The notes below the pieces were generated by a model, which was given only the letters and a program-made list of their open reading frames with translations, ran no database searches and had not been told where the DNA came from. Position numbers and translations under genes: made by a program. From assembly GCA_933228895.1 (NCBI GenBank), contig OW121852.1, positions 56,834,872-56,898,871 of the forward strand: a stretch of DNA of 64,000 bases. Direction: 5' to 3'. Position 1 is the first letter of the stretch. Every line of letters begins with the position of its first letter. The stretch is from Platycnemis pennipes (lineage: Eukaryota; Arthropoda; Insecta; Odonata; Platycnemididae). Positions 12,186 to 23,649 of the stretch are shown here, one piece after another.

Positions 12186-13683
12186 CCTCAAATAATAAAC
12201 TAGGGAAACTAAGGAAAAACTAAGGCTTTAATAATTGGTATCCAATGTCAAGGGCCCAGGTGCAATTTCTGGGAGAAGAGAAAATTTGTGAGAGAAACTA
12301 GGACCCCTAATGCGTGCCGAGCAGTAGGCTCTTCAAGCATAATACTCTATTTTGAATGGGACATGGGGGCCTCTCGTTAAGAATCTTAAATGGTGGCCCA
12401 GAACGCATCCCCTTGTACCTAAAGAGGATAGCCCACGGCATGGTTTTCCCCTTATGACTTGAACCACTGGAAGGGCAACATCTGTAGAGTTTGAATAACA
12501 AGCACCTTCAAGTGGCTGAGAACAATGAAGAATGAACAATGAAAGGAGAGAACAATGAAGGCTTGAATGGGCAAGAGATGGGAGAGACAGCGCCGAGAGA
12601 AATGAAAAGTTTCAAGTTACCTGTGAAAAAGTTGCGGTGAGGCTCATAATTACTATGGGAAATAGCTCTTAGGGTGCTAAATAAGACTCATTAATGGGTC
12701 TTGAGGGGTAAAGATTCAAGGTGGAGATTCTCTTCAACACATGACCTCTACAAATGTGTCTCGGCTTATCAAATTAACGATATGAGGGACTCTCAACTCC
12801 CAGTTTGCAAGGAATTGGTGTTACTGTTAACCTTGTACTACGCATACAAATGTAGCGACATATCAATTGCTCTTTAGTAATCCCTAGTATATAAAGAATA
12901 GCTAAATACACTAAAATATACTCACAAACACGTCAAATGAACGATGAAGACAATGAAGATGCTTCAGTTCAGCTAGGAATGAGCGAAACAACAGATACGT
13001 TAGCTGTGATGACAAGATAATTTATTTTTTATTGCTATGATTTTTCAATAAAATTACTTGTTAGAAAATTATTTATGCCTGATACTCCTAAGATTAGCTT
13101 TTGGGTTCAGCTTAAATGAGTACTCGTGTAGCTAAAATAGTTAGAGAGATTGTGATGCTCTAAAGTTATAAAAAGGGCTGTTAATTTTATGGAATATCTA
13201 TACGTATCTTTCAAAAAAAGAAACAAAGTCGGCCTATCTATAAGTGAAATCCCAAGATATGTATTCGTCCCCTGGCATTTTCACTTAATACCTTTGTTCA
13301 GTAAATTATTCATAAAGCAAATTATTTAGATTCGACATTGAAGACATGAGAATCCGTGAAACTGAAAATAAAAAAACAAAAACATTGAATTGAATTGGAT
13401 TTATGGAAAAATCAGAAAGATTGCATGTCTTAATTTCTCAGAAAAATCCGTCATTTCAATAGATATTTTCAGCATTCATAAGTAAATTATTTTGATCTGA
13501 AAATCGAAAGAATTTTTCCGGAATCATACTGAAATTCGTATCAATAAAAGTGCAAAACTTAAAGATACGCAAGTCCTAGAAAAATTCATTAATTTTATAA
13601 ATGTTTCGCTTCGCTTTAATAATAAGCGGATTATTTTATTTGTAAACTGAATCGAGTCAGGCGATACTTTTTGAAAAAGTCGC

Positions 13684-13825
13684 ATACTGACAGAAAAACT
13701 TAAACAATGTATTTGTCACACACTTTATTGAATTACCAAACCATACCGGTTTCGACACTCTTGTGTCATTATCAAGGCACTCTGGGTGCATACATAATAC
13801 ATCGTTTAAGTTTCTCTGTCAGTAT
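13684..13825. mobile_element. Fold-back element 2 with hammerhead-like core
   Basis: Imperfect 29-bp inverted arms (ATACTGACAGAAAAACTTAA.. left; ATACTGACAGAGAAACTTAA.. inverted right) enclose about 85 bp. On the minus strand the interior reads CTTGATAATGACACAAGAGT then GTCGAAACCGGTATGG. GACAC/GTGTC forms a 5-bp stem with loop AAGA directly before GAAACC, preceded by a CTGATGA-like TTGATAA. The arms differ completely from those of the 10.5 kb element. Confidence 0.7.
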
Positions 13826-13857
13826 CCCAATTATTCGCTCTCGAATAATACTGGGAT
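13824..13857. repeat. Hairpin abutting fold-back element 2
   Basis: ATCCCAATTATTCG, loop CTCT, CGAATAAT-AC-TGGGAT: 14-bp arms interrupted only by a 2-base insertion. It overlaps the right end of the 13.7 kb fold-back element by two bases and may be part of the same insertion. Confidence 0.65.
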
Positions 13858-13981
13858 AGGTACACGAAAAACTGAAAAGAAATCAGATTATCATTACTTC
13901 ATGTTTATATCCAATTTATATTTTTCCATTCTCTAGGATTTTCGGAGTTTTTTCTTCAAAAAAAAAAGATCATGATCTCAC

Positions 13982-14216
13982 CTCCGCCGTTCTTTTGAGC
14001 AAGGTAAGGAAACCTCCAGACGTTCCCGAGGCCGACGGCGTATCCGACCGTCGCCAGGAGAAAGGTGAGCTTGCTGTCCCACGACTCCCGCTGCTCGCCC
14101 CCGCTGGCCCCGATGCCCCCTCCGCTCGCCAGGCCCACGGCCACGCCCCCAGGCACGACCGGCTCCGCCACCGCCGCCGCCACCTTGCTCTTCGCCTCCG
14201 CCGCGCCATCTGCCGC
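13982..14216 (-). CDS. SLC6-type transporter, exon 2 (Ala/Gly-rich linker and TM1)
   Basis: Exon of 235 nt (78 codons plus 1 nt, ending in phase 1), residues 60-138 of the joined protein. Acceptor GTCGGTTGCAG at 14217, donor GGAG|GTGAGA at 13981-13980. Residues 60-100 are a low-complexity Ala/Gly/Val linker. Then [20 protein letters not shown] and [14 protein letters not shown] give the SLC6 TM1 signature (residues about 107-131). In LeuT-fold carriers the unwound middle of TM1 (here GYAVGLGN, 117-124) lines the Na+ and substrate sites, and the NVWRFPYL and NGGG motifs are nearly invariant in the family. The exon is strikingly GC-rich against AT-rich introns. It joins exon 3 through a codon split after the first base (G|GT), completing NGGGAF. 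Confidence 0.95.
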
Positions 14217-14499
14217 CTGCAACCGACACGGGAGACAACCCTTTGAGACAAACGATGCGGAGGGCGCGAGATATTATGCAACCCGTACACTTATTGGGGG
14301 GGAGAGAGACAGGGAAAAGATCCTTTTGCGCGACCGAACACCACCATGCCCTCGCATCATGCGAACAAACCCTGTATTTTATCAGTCAACCTCTATTTTT
14401 TTTTGCTGTAAAATCCAATCAGACGTTTTCGTGGTGATTGAATTACTATATAATGTTTCACAAAGGCTAATTTTTAATCGACCGCTTTCAAAACATTCA

Positions 14500-15395
14500 C
14501 ATCGCAAGATTACTCAACAAAATAAATTTTTCAGCTCTCCCAAACATTAAGGTGGGCACGCTGATATTGCATTCTGCAATACTGTTTAAAAACCTTGGAA
14601 TTACTTTAACTAATAACCTCTCGTGGAATCCTCACATACATGAAGTCTCCAATAGAGTGAACAAAACATTATATCAATTGAAATTGCGTAAATCTCTTCT
14701 CACAATTTTTACTCGTAAAATGCTTGCTTTAACTCTCATAATCCCTACTTTTCATTATCCACTTTAGTACATAATGACCTTCCCTCATAATTATAAAATA
14801 AGTTTCAGCGGCTATTAAATTCCTATGTGAGATTTATTCTTGACCTCAAAGATGAACATATCTCTCACCACTTCCGCAACCTGTCGTGGCTTTAGATATC
14901 TTCTAGGAGGAAATATTTACTGCCTCTTTTCTTTATGCTCTTTTTCACAATAAAAACCCCGACTACTTATATTCTATATTTAAACCTAGCGCAGTCTCTG
15001 TTTTTAGACCCTCTAGGATTGAACCTTTTTACCTGATGCGCCCAATACCTCGCACTAATGCGTATCTTAAATCAATTCTCATATCTGGCACAAACCTTTG
15101 GACTTCGTTGCCTTTGTCCATGAAAAACTCTGCCTCTCTACCAATTTTAAAGGGATAACTATTTTGTAATTGTTACAATGAAGACTTATAAATGTAATAT
15201 CACTATTGTATTAATTGGTACAATTTTATAGTATTATTATAGTTCAGTATTCTGATAACTATTATTATAGTTTTGCCTTATTAATTGATGACTTGTTTGC
15301 CAGCTGGTCTTTTTATCTATTTTATTGCAAACTTGTATCTATGTCTTCTGAATTACACTTTTGGGGAAACCCAGTGCATGAAATAAATAAATGAA
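14500..15395 (+). mobile_element. Non-LTR retrotransposon 3' end (CR1/Jockey group), decayed
   Basis: The plus strand encodes the C-terminal part of a LINE reverse-transcriptase ORF: a piece with FKNLGITLTNNLSWNPHIHE, then VSNRVNKTLYQLKLRK (about 14552-14767). After stops and frameshifts it continues as NDLPS..., LLNSYVRFILDLKDEHISHH, and SRRKYLLPLFF up to about 15150. A non-coding tail ends in an AATAAATAAATG-like run near 15390. NLGV-type LSW..H followed by the L..LK..RK block is the post-polymerase region of CR1/Crack/Jockey-like elements. It is 5'-truncated, lacks the catalytic FADD box and has many disruptions. It is in the opposite orientation to the host gene. Confidence 0.85.
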
Positions 15396-16157
15396 ATCAA
15401 TCAAATGTCATCAAGGGTGTAGTCAGAAGAATGGGGCGGGCTGCCTTCAATACTGCACTAAGAAAATAGATTATGAGGGTTCATGAGTAGAATCAGTAGT
15501 TAATGGGGAGGGTGGGGCGAAAAAGGAGGTTAGAATGTACTGGAGGAGACATTGGTATTCCAGCCTATGGGTGACAATGAAGCCAGAATGGGGGTGCTTG
15601 GGAACGATTAGGTCCCACCTCGTTGAATCAAAACAATGCGTTTTATACGGCCTCTTATGAGGACTGAACTTGTATTAAACATTATAAACAAAAATAAATG
15701 AAACTATCTAAATTTCATCGCAACGGCATCTGTTAATCTTTCTAAGGCTATTTAAGATATGTACTAATAGATTGGACTCCCCTGGGAGTTAATTATATAC
15801 ACTGAAACTAGGTCAAATTTAACGAATTTAATGCATAAATTTGGCGTTTGTTTGCGTGTTTGATAAATTTTAAAAATAAATTCCGTTATCATCTTAACGC
15901 TCTTAAGTTTTACCACGTGCAAAAGCAACTTAGATCAAAAGTATCACGAGTAGCAGGCTGGTACGTTCTTGCCAACCAAGATGGCCAATCTGGCTTCTCA
16001 AATCATCCATTATGCTTCCTCCAGTTATTCTAACCTCCTTGCGGTGACCGAGAGCTGAGGTCATGGTCACCAATACGGTTCGGTGGGAAATCAGATGGGC
16101 GTAGGAAACTTTATGGGAACGAAGGTAGGGTGAAAAAATGCGGGGTCAATATTAGAC

Positions 16158-16340
16158 TGCCCTTAGCAATAGGCGGCAGGGATTCCTCAGTTTTACGTCC
16201 CATCCGACAGGTGGAGACTAGAACTGGAAGGCCCTCCAGACAGTATACATGAATTCTAGTGAAACATTTCTGTCAGTGACGGGGTTCTAACCCGGACCCT
16301 CGAGATGGAAAGTCACCACACTGACCCGATCCTCTAAGAG
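16158..16340 (-). mobile_element. tRNA-derived SINE, copy 4
   Basis: The minus strand starts near GATCGGGTCAGTGTGGTGAC. Its B box GGGTTAGAACCCCG is degenerate (TTAGAA for TTCGAA). The body contains CCACCTGTCGGATGGGACGT and AAAACTGAGGAATCCCTGCC, and the end GCCTATTGCTAAGGGC matches the SINE at 59.7 kb. Confidence 0.7.
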
Positions 16341-16416
16341 TTGAAGAACTCGGGTGGGAACTAGATTAGATACCATTGAAGTACCAAGTGAGTGGAGGAA
16401 GGAAAAACTCGGGGGG

Positions 16417-16612
16417 AAAATAAATTTTCTCGAAGGAATAAGAGCCCGAAAAGCCAATTAAATGGAAGAATTAAACTCCAATACTGGCATTTCGGTTTAC
16501 CAATACAGGGAGGTGTGGCGTGGAAGGACAGGCGTGAGTTTGGTAACTCATACCTTCCATTCTTCCATGTAATTGGCTTTTCGGACTTAAATTCCTTTGG
16601 GTAAATTTATCC
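16417..16612. mobile_element. Fold-back element 3
   Basis: The left arm with CCCGAAAAGCCAATTAAATG and GAAGAAT reappears inverted at about 16555-16600 (CCATTCTTCCATGTAATTGG, CTTTTCGGA). Weaker matches (GAAGGAAT, AAATTT) extend out to 16612. The interior on the minus strand has CCTGTATTGGTAAACCGAAA: a GGT/ACC mini-stem immediately before GAAA, with a degenerate CTGATGA-like box. Confidence 0.6.
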
Positions 16613-16805
16613 TCAGCCAATTCGCTCGCCTTCGACATACTTCGGAGTGCAAATCTTTAGTCAAAGCGAAGTACTCGATGAGACTTGTGATGTGAAGCGG
16701 ATTAGGGTGAAACAGAGGTGAATATGTAAAACCGGTCGAGTTGACAGAATTAAAATCTTCAGTTCTATAAGGGCGTTTACTCGAAACCGAAATAGCAATT
16801 TTGTA

Positions 16806-17290
16806 CACGAAATCGTTAGATGGAAACGAAAATAGAATTTTAGTGGAAAAATTAATCTTCTACCACAACCATTCACTCATAAATCAAAACTTAAAATAAG
16901 CAAAAGGTGACGCCCACCGAAGAAGCAGCTTTGAGACTATTGACGTCATTTACCTACCGTCCTTGACTGCTTTTGGGAAAGGGAAGGGATTGGAAGGGGG
17001 TTCTCGGAAGGTCTGCTCGCACAGATCCTGTCGCAACCGCTCCCGTTGGCAGAGTCAGCTGTGTCCCCCCCATTGAGATAAGGCGAAGTACTTCGCGGGC
17101 TCAGTTGTGATTGGACGAAGTGGATGACGTAAGAGGTCGCATGCACGCCCACTTTTCCGAAAGCGTTAAAAACATCAGTTTTCCGCCGCTTATAACTCGA
17201 GAACTAATTGACGGATCGAAAAACGGAAAAATACGTGTCTTTTTATTCAACAAAATCTATCAGATTCGGCAATAAAAATGTGGTAAACGA
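16806..17290 (+). repeat. Dispersed 0.5-kb repeat, copy A
   Basis: From CACGAAATCGTTAGATGGAA to about GTGGTAAACGACC this matches copy B at 23717-24343 in the same orientation, with obvious blocks CATTCACTCATAAAT, GACGTCATTTACCTACCGTC, CAGTTGTGATTGGACGAAGT, TAACTCGAGAAC and AATAAAAATG.GGTAAAC. Conserved GC-rich boxes lie among diverged spacers. Non-coding. Confidence 0.8.
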
Positions 17291-19030
17291 CCCCATTGCT
17301 TAACTAATTAAAAAATTTTGCTTAAAAACTGGAATAGGATAGCCTTCTTGGATGGAATGAGGTGAGATTGTAAGCACACTCTGCTAAAGAAGAATTAGAG
17401 CACAGTATGAGAGGCTGCAGCAGTGCACGCAGCATGGTGATTCGAGCAATAGATATAGAAAATAACACTGTGGCAAAATCGACAAGTTTTCACCTCTGTG
17501 TCATAGAAAAGTACTCATGCATCCAAGTTCACGTTAATGGTGGACGTATTGGTGCTTGGGCTTCCAGATAGCTCCTTGCTTTTAACTTAGGGGAGAAAGG
17601 ATTGGTTTCTATCATCTGCAGTATCTACCTAACTTTTCCTTCTCTCTCGTCTTTGATCCTTTGAGTTTCCTTCTCCTTATGTACTCGCTTGAGACTCGAC
17701 TAAAATAGTTTCGCAAGTCAGGTTTTATCCAGCTTTCTTAAATCAATAGATTGCAATTGAGGAAATGGTAAAATGGTCCAGGAGTCATTACTAAGGTGAC
17801 TAGTTGATCCCATGGTGCAAAGTGATCGTAAAATTTTAGTGAAAGAATGAAACTTTTCAAGCTAGTTGCTAATTCTCTCAATGGCTATGCGAAGGGTAAA
17901 AATTAATTGTTTTTCAGGAGCAATTCCGTTAATTTTTTCCGAAGTGCAACGGAAAATACTAGTAAATCAAGCAACTTTTGAAAAAGGAAATGTTCTAACT
18001 GCTACAGTGCTATTTTCCTTAGTAAAATTATTCCCTTTCTTGGTCACATTGCAATGGAAGGAGTGCCCATTAATTAAATGTGTTCAATGTAAAGGAAAAG
18101 GCCAATTTACCAGACGCTGTACCATGGAACTCTACGTGGTAAGCTGTACAGGGAAAATATTTGGTAATAACCATGAAATTTTAACCGTCAGTATTCCCCG
18201 AATATTTTTATGCTATCTCTGAATATAAGAACAAAAGCCTTAATAATTCTTCTGCTTTCACTTCCAATTACCATCCTTCTTTGTTTATAAAAGTAATATA
18301 ACATCATACCCGTAGAAAAGACACAATAAGGAATTTTTCAGTCCGGTGAACTTAGGCCTATCCCAAAAAACAGTGCAAATAGCCGAGTTAGATAGCGTAT
18401 GAATGTCTCATCTTACGAGTGGGCAAACATGAGAATAAGATAATATAATTGCGTGTTGAGAAAAATTAGTTGCTTAGGAAGGTTAATTTTTGAAATAACA
18501 ATGCACTATAACGTTTTTAAGTATAAAAATAAGAGAAATACGGGATAAATTACAGGAAAAGATCGATACGAAGTTATAAATAGGCTTTTAGTTACTTTTA
18601 TTTCAAACTCATTTGGTAAAAATTTAGCTCTAGAATCCTTGAATACGGGTGGATACGTACGTGTACCAGGTTTTTATTACATGACTAATAATTGAAAAGA
18701 ATAAAGAGGATAAAGTTTAGTGTAACCCTATAGTTGATAAAGTAGACTGACTATAGCACAGTAATTCGAAAATTATTTGAGAATTTAGGCAAGGGTTTGC
18801 TGTTTAGAACTGAATAGAAAATTGTAGAGGAGATGAAAAGTACTCAGGGTGACACTGATAGAAGAACAAGGAAGTAAAAAATATGATTAAAGACACGTAC
18901 AGTAGCATGAATCTACATCTAAATAATACGAGATGCAATGAATTTTTTTGTGCTCGGCATAAAGATTTTTATTGAAAAATTTCTCGATCATCACGAAAAA
19001 ACATGAAGAGAGGAAAGATAGACGGGAACG

Positions 19031-19997
19031 ATGCATGTCACAAGACCTTCGTGTATCAGTTACTCTACAATCAGAATTCCATTTATGATGAATGCAAATG
19101 GAAGCAATTACAATGAAAGCTAGAGTATGTTATGCATGTTCCACAAACACTTGAATATACCACAAGCAATAGTTTACCCGGGTATGCGTTTGTAGAACTA
19201 TGCTGTTGAATGACATATTATCCTTATAGAAAATTTGAGATATGTGAGAAAAAAATCTTTCAAAAATGCTATCAAAAAAGGTAGTGCGGCGAAGTCAAGA
19301 TGAAGCAGAGCAAGCTTGTCACGCGAAGCCTTCTCCGAGCATAATAAGCAATATCATACGTACTTGACGTAAAAAAATTAAATTGCACGTATATGTCACC
19401 GCGAAACGCCAGATAAACTACGAGCTCCCTCTATGCAAAAAAAATCCCCGTTCCGAAAATGAATCAAATTTCGTTTCTCCTGCGGAGGTCGTGGTCAAAT
19501 TTCCAATTATTTCCGGTTTAGCGAGCGGCACTTACGGGAATGCAAACGGGGCGGGGGAGGAATTACGCTGCAAAAAGTAGGTTCTGGCCGCATGACCCCT
19601 TAGCACGGTTGGCAAGGATTGAGCAACGGGATCGATGGCTAGACTGGCGTGACGTCACCCCACAATAACCCAATGGAAACCCTTGCCGCGGCGCTCGAGA
19701 GGATGGAGAGAAGGAGAGAGGGAGACACTAAAATGGGATAGATAACTAGAGAGGACGAGAGAGAAAGGGGCAGAAAAAGAGGAATGAGGAGGAATTTATT
19801 CAGCTCACGAACTCAAATCCCGCGGGAGAGTAAGTGCACGCTAGCCAACTGTGAAACAAATATTGAAACGAGTAACATCAGTACACAGCATGGCGTAAAA
19901 TACTCTAGCTTTCATTGTAATTGCTTCCATTTGCATTAATCATAAATGAAATTCTGATTGTAGGGGAAAAGATACACCAAGGTCTCATGACATGCAT
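19031..19997. mobile_element. Element bounded by about 105-bp inverted repeats
   Basis: The left arm (19031-19138), starting ATGCATGTCA and containing CAAATGGAAGCAATTACAAT and GAAAGCTAGAGTAT, is repeated inverted at 19891-19997 with roughly 85-90% identity by eye. The spacing gives a 967-bp unit with a GC-rich, purine-rich interior. It could be one long-TIR MITE or two separate insertions of a 105-bp repeat in opposite orientation. I see no clear target-site duplication. Confidence 0.65.
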
Positions 19998-21799
19998 AAA
20001 GAGTTTAAACATACCTAAACTGAAAATTATAGATGCATTTCTGAAAGTTACTCTACGGGATGGAATTTTGAGGAATTAATCCATACAGGAATGGAAAAAA
20101 ATTAATGTAAATTTAGAAATTCTACTCTAAAATTCTTGACACACGCCATGAGGGATACAACTGTTTTAGAACCAAGGGTTTCATGAAAATCTGAAACTTG
20201 TGTCTGACAAATAAAGTAATTTGAGGAGCAATTATAGTATTTTTCTCTTTCACCTTCACTATGAGCGAATTTCGTATAATTAACTCTCAAAATCTTAACT
20301 TACCCCCATAAGACGAGAGAAGCACCAAATAGTGAGCGCATTACATTATTGGTATTATCGCTTTCGTTTGAAGCTATTGGGAGATAATGTAATCATTGAA
20401 ATAAGTTCTAAACAATCAAACTGGTTTATCCTAAATAGCCGGGAATCCGGATTTTAGTGAGTACCATTGAAGAATAAAAATAAATTATAAAATTAAAATT
20501 TTCATAGGAGCTAGATATATGTCAGAATGGGTAGTTATGGAATTACTGTTGATTGGAATGCATCATTTGTCATACAAACGGTAAACAAATACGCAACTTT
20601 AATCCTCTAGATATTATATAATCGCTTTTAGATATAATATGGGACTTCATCACAGTTGTAATTAAAAATTGAAATGGTACCACAAACTTACACCCAAATT
20701 AATATGAAATTACGCATATGTATACGTCGTAGTGATCACCTCACACGTAAATAAATTAATGACCTAATTAATTTCAACACATTTTAATGATTTGTAAATC
20801 AATAATATATGATTTTAATATAACCAATCATGGAAATAATCCACACTATGATAGAGACTTCATTTATAATAAAATTGCCAGTCTACCATCTAAGTGTAAT
20901 AAAAATTCAGGTAAATAAAGGCCTGGTAACAAACGATATCGTAAAACATACTGAAAGATTGTTCAAATTCCCTTTATATAAGCCATTTAATAACTAATGT
21001 GCATTGCCTCCCATATAAATAGTCTTCTTTTGATTCCAACTGAACTTGCATTTATTTTTTTTCTCAGAGAAAAATTCTATTGCCTTTCTTTCCATCCAGG
21101 TATTTGAATATATAATTTTACCACCAGTGTTACTGATAAGACTACCGATAGAACTGATAAGTAAACGTAAAAACATATCTAAGCTCTTAGAGGAGTAGAG
21201 TCAAGTCTAAGAAAATGTTTTCCTTTCTCATTCAAATCCCTTATAAAAATAGAGTTACAACGACACCAGAATTCCTGGAATCCAACATTCTCCATTTTAT
21301 GTTTTTTTAATATAAAACCAAGAAAATGGATTTCTATATTAGAGAATATTGCAATCCTAAACGAGCTACATTCTCTGATTACATTCTCACATATACATTG
21401 TTTATTCTCCTGTAATTATAGGTGGCCGGGGTCTGCATTTATTAATACCTCTGCTGTAAAATGCCACTTAAAGCTCTGGGGAGCGTGAAATGACAATGAT
21501 AGATTCGACGTTTACATCAGTAAATAGGAACCTTTGATGTTTTGCAAGGTCGAGAAATGAAATCTTGGCCAAGCTTGGGGCAGCAATACTAGATCATTGA
21601 GATTTATTAACGAGAACAACCTCCACTCAGTGTCATTACACTAGCTGAAGGTATGTTCTTCACGGGGTAATGAGCATTGAAATTTCTTTTTATTTCTTTT
21701 ACCCAACTCTTTCCACGGGTTTCGTCCTCTAAACTGCTCGAAGATGAGTTGAACAACCCCATCGGTTCACGATCTCAGAGTGAATCTCACCCTTGAAAT

Positions 21800-22250
21800 G
21801 AAACGACGTTGACACGTACGTCCGCAAAAACAAGAAATTCACTTTTTTTAAAAACGCGAATGAAACGCAGTCATGTCGGGAGACAGTCGCTTTTATCATT
21901 AAACCGATTCCCCAGGGCGCCTTTTTTCAACTCGAGCTCGAGGAACATTGCTTTTTTTCTTTCATTTTACCCTTTTATCCCTTTTTCGGCATCGAAATAA
22001 GGGGGAGCGGATGTTTTTCTTCCGACAAATCATTCGAGTTGGCGAGCGCGACAGCTCGCAGGCTCCAAATATTCCTATTCTCTGCTGCGCTAGTTTTTTT
22101 TCGCCGCGCTTTTCGGATGCACGCAATTGATCGTAAGCGTGGGTGAACTCACTCGGAGGGGAGAGACGGAGCGATGTGGTTCGTACGTCCTTACACACTT
22201 TCATATCAGCGGGCTCGCCGGTGGTGAGGAGGACATAATGAAATTTAAGC
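21800..22250. other. GC/CpG-richer intronic patch
   Basis: Contrasts with AT-rich flanks: contains GGCGAGCGCGACAGCTCGCA, CGCCGCGCTTTTCGGATGCA and GGAGGGGAGAGACGGAGCGA. Several overlapping short open frames on both strands, none convincing. A similar patch lies at 40440-40880. Such patches inside a long first intron may be regulatory or alternative promoters (inference only). Confidence 0.35.
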
Positions 22251-23649
22251 CTCACGGCTGGCTGATATGAAGCTAAAAACCAAGTTTTACGATTTTATAA
22301 AGGGAGGAACAATTATCCACTCAGGTCAGGAGTCAAGGCCGACCGCAGAAGTTTATGAAAGCCCTCTTAAATACTTTTCGTTCCCGTTCCTTGATTACAG
22401 CCATTTCCATTTATCACCCCAAAAGTAAATTAGTGAAAGTCAATTTCATACTGTGCGACTTCAAGAGAAAAATGTATATTTGGAGCTGGGAGAATCATTT
22501 AAAGGCATTTTTCTAATTATATCCACTTATAAATACAAGTACTGAGAGTGCACAAGGAAAATGCGATATATTTTCTTAAAATTAACTTATGCAACGTTTG
22601 TTATTTTCATATTATAATTGTATTCACCATTTATAAATACCTCCCTCATTAAAGAAGGAATCTTATTTTGTACACATATTGGTTTTTCATGAAACGACAA
22701 CAATTCTTAAAAATCGTTTCTTGTCGTGCAGTCTGCCATTCACGGAGTAAAAACATAATTTTCTTCCATCACAAACAAATCTTTTTACGTAAATAGTATA
22801 ATCAGATGTAAGTATTAAGTGACGCTAGAAATAGTGGTAATTTTGGTCATTATTATACTGTGTGACATAAAGCTGTGATGAATTCAGAAAAATATTGGTT
22901 ACAAAACCTTTGTGGTACCTATCTCATCAATCGGAACCGTACATTTTCCTAATTTTTGGAAAGGTAAGTACTGGATTGAATAAGTTCATGTCATCGTGAT
23001 TACAGTCTGCGAGTATTTGTATTAAATTGTAATAGTTATAAAACAAAGTCAAGCACTTTGTCTTGCCCTATAACAATATATGCCTTAATGTTTATAAAAT
23101 GTGACGGAATGGAGATACTGATGGCAAAGAAAAAAGTAGAAATAAAACTTCAGCACTAAAATAAAAGCGTCAAAACACATTTGTGACTAACTACTCTTTA
23201 ACCTGCGTGGAATACGAGGGAGAGTGGAGATATTGCCACGCGGTATCCTGAGGGTTAGGCAATAACTGAATACAAGAAATGATTGTATGTCATGCAGGTT
23301 GCAAACACGAAGGATATAAATCGAATATCAAGGATAAATATTACCCATGCGTGAACGATATCATAACGTGAGTAAAGGGGTGGGAAAGGGAGAAAATTGA
23401 TTACCTTATGCTAAATTTCAAGAAAATTTCGCTGATACAGAGCCAAATGTCGGATAATACAAAAACAAGGAAAAATGCGTAGAGAAAGAAATTATAATTT
23501 TATTCATAAAAGGGGAAAAAAGTTGAAGATGACATTATAAAATTCACTATAAAGTTAACATGTTTTACGCCTTGAGCCAACTTACATTTTTTTTAGGTTT
23601 TTGTCAGACTATCATGTAGTCAAGCAGTATAAGATCTAAAAGATAATAG

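Larger units (their letters stand above)
4220..13981 (-). other. Intron 2 of the SLC6 transporter (9.8 kb)
   Basis: Bounded by donor GTGAGA (13981) and acceptor CCCCGCAG (4220), splitting a glycine codon (phase 1). It contains two antisense LINE remnants (about 7.13-7.48 and 11.59-12.19 kb), three tRNA-derived SINE copies (7.6, 8.5, 11.2 kb), a hAT-like MITE (10.04-10.35 kb) and fold-back elements (10.5 and 13.7 kb). The stretches 4220-6870, 8800-10030 and 12190-13680 are AT-rich, with nothing recognised. Confidence 0.85.

Noticed and set aside
14065..14550. 161-codon plus-strand open frame over exon 2
   Set aside because: It is antisense to the GC-rich transporter exon and inherits its openness from that composition; no domain.
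17866..18222. 118-codon frame with CVQCKGKGQFTRRC
   Set aside because: Spacing does not fit a standard zinc finger and there is no splice or homology support; likely chance.
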